DNA of 26,663 bases from IMG/VR virus record IMGVR_UViG_3300023278_001895, positions 1 to 26,663 of that record; one strand, 5' to 3'. Shown here piece by piece: positions 16,852 through 23,002 of this stretch. The notes below the pieces were generated by a model. The model searched no databases, was not told where the DNA came from, and saw only the letters and a list, made by a program, of their open reading frames with translations. Origin of the DNA: a virus. The translations under genes and the position numbers were made by a program. Positions within the stretch are counted from its first letter, which is position 1; each line of letters opens with the position of its first letter.

Positions 16852-17158
16852 TTTCAAATCCTAAAAGAGACACAATAGTCTTGCACCAACCCGTAGTATC
16901 AGGAGTAAGACTTACTACTTCAAAAGTCCAAACACCTAAATTAGAAGAATAAGTAAAAGTATCTTCCTTTACTATCCCATTCAAAATAATACCTGCATGA
17001 GAGAATTGAAAAGAATACTCCACTTTCTCTACAATATAAGTAGAGTTTTCAAGCCTAAGTACTGCTTCTCCTGGAATACCATAAATAGTAAACGTAGGAA
17101 AAACTAGAGAGACTCCAGTCAGACGCAAAGCAGTTTCAATTAAGTTTTGGGATTCCAT
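16844..17158 (-). CDS. Head-tail connector-like small beta protein (104 aa)
   Basis: Mostly beta strands (SLVFPTFTIYGIPGEAVLRL, YIVEKVEYSFQFS, FTYSSNLGVWTFEVVSLTPDTTGW) with a single C-terminal helix. Its length and the late strand followed by a tryptophan resemble lambda FII-type joining proteins or other neck proteins, but no decisive motif is seen. It overlaps the terminator-like gene by eight bases (after the preferred start) and follows the Z-like gene by two, so the three form a tight head-tail joining cluster. There is no Shine-Dalgarno before its ATG; translation is probably coupled to the gene before it. Confidence 0.5.
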   Translation of the reverse strand: MESQNLIETALRLTGVSLVFPTFTIYGIPGEAVLRLENSTYIVEKVEYSFQFSHAGIILNGIVKEDTFTYSSNLGVWTFEVVSLTPDTTGWCKTIVSLLGFENV

Positions 17159-17160
17159 AG

Positions 17161-17787
17161 CTATTTCAACATAGTGATATGCTCTAAAATAATATCATCA
17201 AGATTCTCAAGATAAGCCATAACTGTAGGATTATATGTTACCATAGTTTCAACCATATCCGTAAGGCTAGGACCAAACAGTAGCTTTAACTCAGACCGCG
17301 CTTTACCTATTCTTTCAAACATCTGCGCCCCACGACCAGAAGGACTACGCCATGTATCTCCTCCTTTAGCTTTAGGAATGAATCCTCCTTTACCATATTT
17401 TCCCTTAAGTACCTTCCTGCTATTTCTTAAAATAGAAATAGATTGAATTTCTGGATTATATGGAGATTTGAAAAACTTTTGACCACTAGGTCCAGGAGTT
17501 GCTTCTCTTTCAAACTGTAGTTTGCTAAGGTCTACAGCTTTGTACCTATAGGTTAATCCAGCAGAAATAATATTCTTACCAGTGGTTTGTGTAGAAATAC
17601 TCTTACCAACTCTTACAGAATCTAAAGGCTTTGCATTATATGTGTTAGATATTTCAAACTCTAATAACCTATTTAAACCAAAGGCAGCTCTACTAACACC
17701 CTCACGAATATCTTTAAGAAATACTTTATGGTCAAACATCTCCTTAATTTCAGATAAACCTGGAAACTCAACGGTTATATTTGGCAT
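17161..17787 (-). CDS. Minor tail protein, lambda Z-like (208 aa)
   Basis: The N-terminus has an amphipathic helical region (FKL-type repeats: MFDHKVFLKDIREGVSRAAF), then SNTYNAKPLDSVRVGKS, and the middle a glycine- and basic-rich strand with SILRNSRKVLKGKYGKGGFIPKAKGG, followed by MFERIGKARSELKLLFGPSL. These pieces match the Z-type minor tail protein family (long helix, T-YN-K-sl, GFI-kaK, ER-gkaR--i--l-GPs). Lambda Z is of about the same length and is needed to finish a tail that can inject DNA. It is the first gene after the major capsid gene, beyond a 108-base gap with a hairpin. No good ribosome site precedes its ATG, which may keep its level low. Confidence 0.72.
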   Translation of the reverse strand: MPNITVEFPGLSEIKEMFDHKVFLKDIREGVSRAAFGLNRLLEFEISNTYNAKPLDSVRVGKSISTQTTGKNIISAGLTYRYKAVDLSKLQFEREATPGPSGQKFFKSPYNPEIQSISILRNSRKVLKGKYGKGGFIPKAKGGDTWRSPSGRGAQMFERIGKARSELKLLFGPSLTDMVETMVTYNPTVMAYLENLDDIILEHITMLK

Positions 17788-17846
17788 AAGAAGTATAATT
17801 GGTATTAGTATGAATTATAAGCTAGGGTATAAAAACTAACATTATG

Positions 17847-17890
17847 AATAAAGAAAGGCAGTAAAATGAACTAATTCTTTCTACTGCCTT
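17847..17890 (-). terminator. Hairpin / probable terminator after the major capsid gene
   Basis: Minus strand: nine-base stem AAGGCAGTA / TACTGCCTT (17890-17882 with 17863-17855), an 18-base AT-rich loop, then TCTTTATT. It begins five bases after the capsid stop. The T tract is broken, so it may act as a leaky terminator or as an mRNA-end stabiliser. Confidence 0.6.
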
Positions 17891-17895
17891 ATCCA

Positions 17896-18963
17896 TTACA
17901 GTACTTTAATTGCAAAAGTAGAGTTAATCTTAGTATGGATTAACATTGGAGCAGATTGCATTTGAAGTTGTGGTTGACCAAATTCTTCCTCAATCCACAT
18001 ATTCCAAAATTCATCTACAGAACGATAACCTGCTTCACCATGTTGAATAGCACCATAGGCAATAGTACCAAAACTAGCTGCTGGGATACCTACAACCATA
18101 CCTGCTGGAATATACTTAGTGATAGTTCCTGTAGTTGGGTGTTGATATTCACCATTGTAAGTTCTAATTTCTGTACCATTAGAAGCTAATGTTCCTCGAA
18201 TTTTTAAACCTTGAACAGTACCTTGCACTGGCATCATTTCAAAATTAGAAGTAGACATATTGCGAACTGTAGTAAGCATTGCCTTTTCAAACTTAGGGTC
18301 AAGTTGAAATTGTCCCCAAGCATCATTAGACATATAAATTACTGCAATATGCTCTTGGCAGTTATCTAAAAATTCTTCTAAATCTGCAACAGGAGAAACA
18401 GTTGCAGTACCACCAGTAGAACCCCAAACTCGTTTACCAACACCACCATTTGCATTTAAAGTTGTGAAGTTTTTAGTATTTGCGGCTTTACGGCTAAAAT
18501 CAATAGTTACTGGTTCAGGATACAATTCAGATTCTGCAGTATATTTGCCTTCTAATAACATAGTTGCTGCAGTAAGTTCCAGCAAACGTGCCATATAAGT
18601 ACGCATATCTACTGCTTTCTTAATTAATGCAGAAGTATACTTTTGATTAGGAGATGCAAAAGCATTAATTGGTTCACCGGCAGCACGTTTGTAAATGTTG
18701 TCTGGAGTAATTCCTGCTTTTTGTTTAACATAAGGAGCAACATAACTTTCTGTACTAAACCCTCTTTCACGAATAGTTCTAGCAGAAAGTTTAGGGTCAA
18801 CGTAAATTGCTACCCTTAAGTCATTTGAAATCTTATCAAAGTCAATTTTCTCTGAGTCAAAGTTCATTATGTTTCCAAAGAACTGTAGCAATTCATGTTT
18901 GAAAGGTACTGTTTCTTCCAAAACTCCTACAATTTCTTCATTAGAGTAAATATCAAATGCCAT
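17896..18963 (-). CDS. Major capsid protein, lambda E family (355 aa)
   Basis: The N-terminus MAFDIYSNEEIVGVLEE, the segment KISNDLRVAIYVDPKLSARTIRERGF and the internal ERGFSTESYVAPYVKQKAGITPDNIYKRAAGEP are the hallmarks of the lambda E capsid family (PY-K-K--I-P). C-terminal landmarks are GMVVGIPAASFG, EEFGQPQLQMQSAPMLI. Lambda E has 341 residues. The start at 18963 is chosen because AGGAG lies before it; an upstream in-frame start would run through the decoration gene stop. It lies one base after the decoration gene, as in the lambda D-E order. It forms the hexamers and pentamers of the shell, with the HK97 fold. Confidence 0.97.
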   Translation of the reverse strand: MAFDIYSNEEIVGVLEETVPFKHELLQFFGNIMNFDSEKIDFDKISNDLRVAIYVDPKLSARTIRERGFSTESYVAPYVKQKAGITPDNIYKRAAGEPINAFASPNQKYTSALIKKAVDMRTYMARLLELTAATMLLEGKYTAESELYPEPVTIDFSRKAANTKNFTTLNANGGVGKRVWGSTGGTATVSPVADLEEFLDNCQEHIAVIYMSNDAWGQFQLDPKFEKAMLTTVRNMSTSNFEMMPVQGTVQGLKIRGTLASNGTEIRTYNGEYQHPTTGTITKYIPAGMVVGIPAASFGTIAYGAIQHGEAGYRSVDEFWNMWIEEEFGQPQLQMQSAPMLIHTKINSTFAIKVL

Positions 18964-18964
18964 A

Positions 18965-19333
18965 TTATAATGCTCCTGCTGGATAGAAAGTAGCAAATAG
19001 CCCTGTACCTTCTAACAATTTTTGTTTAAGTAAGTCTGAAACTGCGCCAGTATCAATAGTTGCAGGCCATACAAGTTTATTCCCAATGAAATCTCCATCA
19101 ACATAGACCATACCACTTTTATCGGAAGCTGTAGCATCTACAGCTTTGATTAAGACACCTACTACTTTCTTAGTAGTAACTCCATCATGAGCAACAAGTT
19201 TACCTGCTGCATCAGACATAAGTACAGTATGTTGTGCAAGATTTTGACCCGATTTGACAGTAATTACTCGTCTAGTTTCTGATGGGTTACCTGCAAATAA
19301 TTCTACGGGTGTAAAAGTTCCTTCGGTTGCCAT
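18965..19333 (-). CDS. Head decoration protein, lambda D family (122 aa)
   Basis: The pattern TFTPVELFAGNPSETRRVITVKSGQNLAQHTVL, GKLVAHDG, KVVGVLIKAVDATASDKSGMVYVDGDF is characteristic of the gpD family. Lambda D is 110 residues and stabilises the expanded shell as trimers. GGAG stands before the ATG. It follows the protease/scaffold gene by two bases and precedes the capsid gene by one, so the C-Nu3-D-E order is intact. Confidence 0.95.
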   Translation of the reverse strand: MATEGTFTPVELFAGNPSETRRVITVKSGQNLAQHTVLMSDAAGKLVAHDGVTTKKVVGVLIKAVDATASDKSGMVYVDGDFIGNKLVWPATIDTGAVSDLLKQKLLEGTGLFATFYPAGAL

Positions 19334-19335
19334 AA

Positions 19336-19758
19336 TTATACTCCAGCGTTAAGGGTTGTTTTAAACTTCAATCCAGCTGCTCTTGCACCTGCGCGTAAAG
19401 CAGATAATCTTACAACTGAAGCTGCTGCTTCTGAATCAGACTGTGCAGAAAGCTTTGCATCTAAATCTGGGTCGATTTCACTTGAATTGTTTTCTGTATT
19501 CAATGCAGTTATTGTTCCTTTACCAGTTGCAATATCTGTTTGAATTTCTAAACTATCTTCAACTGAGTAACCTTTATGAATATGGCGAACTACCGTATCC
19601 ATAGAAGTTTTTAAAGTTGTTGATGCAGTAAGGATTGCAGAAACTCGTTCACGTTCAGCAGTTAATGCTAATGTTGTAGCATTAAGTGCTTCTACTTTTA
19701 ATTGTGCATTACTTGCATTAGCTGCAGTAAGTGCAAGTTGTAATTCTTCTATATCCAT
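19336..19758 (-). CDS. Internal in-frame scaffold gene, Nu3-like (140 aa)
   Basis: Within the protease gene an in-frame ATG (codon 305, 19758-19756) is preceded by AAAGGAG with five-base spacing, a better ribosome site than that of the full-length gene. The product would be the C-terminal coiled-coil region alone, as lambda Nu3 is the C-terminal third of gpC. Scaffold is needed in far larger amounts than protease, which this arrangement provides. The C-terminal end (SVVRLSALRAGARAAGLKFKTTL) is basic, suited to bind the acidic capsid interior or capsid protein. Confidence 0.85.
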   Translation of the reverse strand: MDIEELQLALTAANASNAQLKVEALNATTLALTAERERVSAILTASTTLKTSMDTVVRHIHKGYSVEDSLEIQTDIATGKGTITALNTENNSSEIDPDLDAKLSAQSDSEAAASVVRLSALRAGARAAGLKFKTTLNAGV

Positions 19759-20670
19759 GTTCACTCCTTTAGAGCTATTAGAGGTAAGGGTAAGTGCAGT
19801 AGCACTTGGTTTTTTATTTTTTGCTGTCATAGCCATAGTAAGAGTTGAATCCATTCCAGAAACTATACTATCAACTAAACCTAGTGATAGGGCATCTGAA
19901 GCTATAAACTCACTTGCTCTAGTAGAAATAATATCAGCTAAAGTCAAATTAGGGCGACTTTGTAAAATGTCATTATTAAATGCGGTATCCATATTGTCAA
20001 GCAGTAAATTAAATTTAGCTATTACTTGTTCAGTAAGTGCTGTATGGCTATCCCCTAAGGCTTTCTCTGATTTACTTCTGAAAATAGTATAGGTTTTACC
20101 AGCAGCTATGTCAGCCTTACTTGTTTCAAGGTGAACCATGATTGCCCCTATGCTACCAAGTAAAGAGGTATTAGTTGCATAAATAGTTTGAGAGCTGGCT
20201 GCAATAGCATAAGCTGCACTGGTAGCCATACCATCTACATAACTAAATACATAAATTCCTTTAGTTTGTAGATTACGGATGTAGTCTGTAAGTGCAAACA
20301 AACCTGTAGCTTCACCTCCTGGAGAATCAATATAAAGCATAATGGAGGTATAGCCATTTGTTACTGCAGCATTAATATCTGATCTAATACCTTCATAAGT
20401 AGTACCTCCAGACATACCAGCACTTCCTTTAGCTGCAAGAGTATCAAAAATATTAATAACTGCAATATCTTGAGTAGTTATTTTATTAGATGACCCTGTC
20501 ATAGCCTGTTCACGCATCTCTACTTTATTTCCTGCATCGTAAAGCAAACTTGGAGCAAGACCAGCAAAGAGAGGAAGAAGTACATTTTCCGTAATAACTG
20601 ATAACTTGCTTTCAGCTATGAACAAAGGAGTATTTGTAGTACGGGAGAGTAGTCTAAGATAATTTTTCAT
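19336..20670 (-). CDS. Prohead protease, S49 / lambda C family, with C-terminal scaffold domain (444 aa)
   Basis: The catalytic domain covers about residues 65-275: IDSPGG at 114-119 forms the oxyanion region, the nucleophile is Ser151 in GMATSAAY, and the general base is most likely Lys203 in SEK, 52 residues later, the same distance I recall for lambda gpC. GSIG at 172-175 is also typical. From residue 305 the sequence becomes helical and charged (MDIEELQLALTAANASNAQLKVEALNATT is a coiled coil), the scaffold part equivalent to Nu3. Length matches lambda C (439). The protease cleaves portal and scaffold during prohead maturation. Its ATG overlaps the lysozyme stop as ATGA, with AGGAAA upstream at rather long distance. 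Confidence 0.93.
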   Translation of the reverse strand: MKNYLRLLSRTTNTPLFIAESKLSVITENVLLPLFAGLAPSLLYDAGNKVEMREQAMTGSSNKITTQDIAVINIFDTLAAKGSAGMSGGTTYEGIRSDINAAVTNGYTSIMLYIDSPGGEATGLFALTDYIRNLQTKGIYVFSYVDGMATSAAYAIAASSQTIYATNTSLLGSIGAIMVHLETSKADIAAGKTYTIFRSKSEKALGDSHTALTEQVIAKFNLLLDNMDTAFNNDILQSRPNLTLADIISTRASEFIASDALSLGLVDSIVSGMDSTLTMAMTAKNKKPSATALTLTSNSSKGVNMDIEELQLALTAANASNAQLKVEALNATTLALTAERERVSAILTASTTLKTSMDTVVRHIHKGYSVEDSLEIQTDIATGKGTITALNTENNSSEIDPDLDAKLSAQSDSEAAASVVRLSALRAGARAAGLKFKTTLNAGV

Positions 20671-21134
20671 TTTGCATATTTTCCTGTTTTCATTTGAGTA
20701 GCTAGAATTACTGCTCTGTTGCCTACCTGTTTAGCCCAATCTGAATTAAGCATTTCAACTCCAGCAGCAGCATAGTCTTCATTTGCAATAAAAGTTAAAG
20801 TCTTTTTAAATTTCTTTAGTTTAACGATACCTAAATTATAGTGCATGTTTATCAATGTATCTTTTCTAATTCTATCCACGGAGGGGAACCAACTAAAGGC
20901 TTTAATTAATTCAGCTTCAGAAATATCTACAAGCTTCCTTAGTAACCTTAATGCTGTATCTTTTTCCATTCCTGTAGCATGAATAGCTGCTAATTCTTCC
21001 TTAGACAAATTAAAAGTGTTTGCTTCAAGATTATACCCATACCCGCAAGTAAGCACTTGTTTTGTATCTCTATAGGGCATACGTCTATAGCCTTCATGTG
21101 TGCAAAGTTGTTTCTCTAATTCTTTAGTAATCAT
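20667..21134 (-). CDS. T4-type lysozyme (glycoside hydrolase family 24) inside the head operon (155 aa)
   Basis: The N-terminus aligns with T4 lysozyme: Glu14 in THEGYRR, Asp23 in YRDTKQV and Thr29 in LTCGYGY have the same spacing as the T4 triad Glu11, Asp20 and Thr26, followed by the GYGYNL turn. Later helices (LSKEELAAIHATGMEKDTA, RLLRKLVDISEAEL, RKDTLINMHYNLGIVKLKKFKKTL) match the C-lobe. It cuts the sugar chain of peptidoglycan. No signal peptide or N-terminal anchor is seen, so export would need a holin or packaging in the virion. It is unusual that it lies between portal and protease genes instead of in a lysis cassette. AAGGAG precedes the ATG; the stop overlaps the protease start. 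Confidence 0.9.
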   Translation of the reverse strand: MITKELEKQLCTHEGYRRMPYRDTKQVLTCGYGYNLEANTFNLSKEELAAIHATGMEKDTALRLLRKLVDISEAELIKAFSWFPSVDRIRKDTLINMHYNLGIVKLKKFKKTLTFIANEDYAAAGVEMLNSDWAKQVGNRAVILATQMKTGKYAK

Positions 21135-21145
21135 ATAGTAGCTCC

Positions 21146-22693
21146 TTATTTGCTTGGTCGTGTTTTAGCTATATTAGTTTTATCAGATTTAGTTGTTGCA
21201 GTGTTTGCAGTAGTTGCAGTAGCTGCAGACTCAGTTTTAACATTTGGCTTTGCAAGAGCTATTGTTTCAGGGAAGGAAGAAAGAACCATCCCAGAAGCTT
21301 TTATCTTAGCCTGCTCTGCAACTATTTCTTCATACACTGCTCCTCGTTCATCAAGTTTACTTTGCAGTGTTGCAAACCCTGCTTGTACTTCCATCAAATC
21401 CGCTTGTGCATCCTTCAATTCATCTACACCATACCTGCGAGGTAGGGAGAAAGTTGCATAAGTATTCAGCATTGCAGCACTTTCATAGATTCCGGCAAGT
21501 TCTTGAAACTTAGCTGTAACTTTCAGCAGACCTAAATTAATAAACAAGTGTTCCTGCACTATCTCTACTCGTACCCGTAGTTCATTCAATCCTGCACGAA
21601 TAGAGCTAAAGTTTACCTTATCTAAATCTCCAGTTAGTTGGTGATATGCAAGTCCTAAAGCTGAAGCAATTTTACTCCATTCATCTGCAAGTAAGATTGG
21701 CAAGTTTGCTCCAATATCATCTATGCTAGAAGTAGTTATTGTTTCACCACGATTTAAGTAAACTACACTACCTGCACTTCCTTGAATTATTTTCTTACGT
21801 TTACCCGTAGTAGAATCTATATCATTAGGGTCATCAGAGTTTCTAACTGTTCCAGTTACAAGTGCATTTGCCATATTAGTATTAGAAATAATCCAAGATA
21901 TAGCTTGTGCTGCTTTTTGCCTTTGTAAAGTTGCATCTACAAGTTCATCCATCTCATAAATGTTTAATAATACTGCTGCAAGCATTGGAACTCCTCTCCA
22001 CTGCCCCGGTCTTTCTCTTTCAAAGATATGGATTATTTCATCTGCAGGAATAGCAATACGAATATTATTAGTAAAGTTACTATTCACTGCTCCAGGATGA
22101 AATTTCCAGAAATAGTAAGTTGTTGGGATACTATCCACAAATCCTATACCATTACGAACTACTTGATTTTCAGGAATAGTTAGTTGACTAACTCCTTCTG
22201 CGGAATTTAAAAACTTGTTAAACATTGGGTCAAGTTGTTCAGATTCTATAAGCTGCAATGCTAATGGAATTTTACTTTTTTTCCTTTTGGAAATAACCAT
22301 ACGAGTCAAAGACTCTCCACTTTCAAATAAGGCACTACCCCAGGCATCTTCAGTATTATAGAAGTTACCATAGGTATCTAAGTTACATTCCTGAATCCAA
22401 GTATCCCAAAGATTCTGCATTTTCTTATTTGGAGTTCTATTAGGATTTAGCCAACGAACAGTTATACCTCTACCTATCCAGTTTGCTATCAGTCGCTTCT
22501 TTGCAGTTTTAGCACAAGCATTATTGCGACTAAGATAGTGGCTTCGACTCCAAAGATTATTAAGTTCTCTAGCTGCAAGAGTATCTTGGTCTCCTTTTTT
22601 TAACCCTTTCTGTTCTAAGCGGTAGCTTTGACTTGCACCTTCATACGCAGGTTGTCGGGCTAAAGTAAATGAGGTTGTACTAAATTCTGACAT
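21146..22693 (-). CDS. Portal protein, lambda B family (515 aa)
   Basis: The family pattern is clear: ARELNNLWSRSHYLSRNNACAKTAKKRLIANWIGRGI near the start, WDTWIQECNLDTYGNF, ESGESLTRMV, NGIGFVD--PT-YYFW--HPG, IPADEIIHIFERERPGQWRGVPMLAAVL, QKAAQAISWIISN, and LGLAYHQLTGDLDKVNFSSIRAGL. Length is close to lambda B (533). It forms the twelve-subunit ring through which DNA enters and to which the head-completion proteins bind. The C-terminal 40 residues are a low-complexity A/T-rich tail. The start overlaps the gpW-like gene stop (TAATG), with AGGAG upstream. In lambda, B is trimmed at the N-terminus by protease C, which is also present here. Confidence 0.95.
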   Translation of the reverse strand: MSEFSTTSFTLARQPAYEGASQSYRLEQKGLKKGDQDTLAARELNNLWSRSHYLSRNNACAKTAKKRLIANWIGRGITVRWLNPNRTPNKKMQNLWDTWIQECNLDTYGNFYNTEDAWGSALFESGESLTRMVISKRKKSKIPLALQLIESEQLDPMFNKFLNSAEGVSQLTIPENQVVRNGIGFVDSIPTTYYFWKFHPGAVNSNFTNNIRIAIPADEIIHIFERERPGQWRGVPMLAAVLLNIYEMDELVDATLQRQKAAQAISWIISNTNMANALVTGTVRNSDDPNDIDSTTGKRKKIIQGSAGSVVYLNRGETITTSSIDDIGANLPILLADEWSKIASALGLAYHQLTGDLDKVNFSSIRAGLNELRVRVEIVQEHLFINLGLLKVTAKFQELAGIYESAAMLNTYATFSLPRRYGVDELKDAQADLMEVQAGFATLQSKLDERGAVYEEIVAEQAKIKASGMVLSSFPETIALAKPNVKTESAATATTANTATTKSDKTNIAKTRPSK

Positions 22694-22965
22694 TATCTTA
22701 CTCCTGCTTTACCCATAACCAAAGGAATAGAGCCAAATGCTCTAAAGGTAGGTTCTGCATCAGGCAAATAAGCAAATAACTCATTAGTAAGTTCTGTCCG
22801 AAGTATTAGTAAACTATCTAAATTTACTTGTTGGAATTTATAAGTTCGTTGAAACTCTCCACTACCTATAACTAATTCATTAATCTTTTCACCACTCATT
22901 ACTGAGCCTATAGCAGAATTTACTGTTGCTAATTCTGCTTCTACATTTGCTTTAGTTCTAGCCAT
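22693..22965 (-). CDS. Head-completion protein, gpW family (90 aa)
   Basis: Small alpha/beta protein lying between the large terminase and portal genes, exactly as W does in lambda. The N-terminal helix KANVEAELATVNSAIGSVMSG, the strand pair INELVIGSGEFQRTYKFQQVNL and the second helix LDSLLILRTELTNELFAYL fit the gpW fold (two helices around a hairpin). It is somewhat longer than lambda W (68), with an extra C-terminal tail (PTFRAFGSIPLVM). It stabilises the packaged head and prepares it for tail joining. Ribosome site weak (AGGT). Confidence 0.8.
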   Translation of the reverse strand: MARTKANVEAELATVNSAIGSVMSGEKINELVIGSGEFQRTYKFQQVNLDSLLILRTELTNELFAYLPDAEPTFRAFGSIPLVMGKAGVR

Positions 22966-23002
22966 AATTTACTTAACCTAATGGTGGAGGGTTTAATTTA
23001 AT

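Noticed and set aside
17814-17842. Possible promoter for the Z-like gene (TATAAT on the minus strand at 17819-17814)
   Set aside because: A perfect -10 box by itself is expected by chance in AT-rich DNA and no acceptable -35 lies 16-18 bases upstream.
18964-18996. Longer N-terminus for the major capsid protein (extra 11 codons)
   Set aside because: It would overlap the decoration gene, and AGGAG precedes the ATG at 18963, where family similarity begins.
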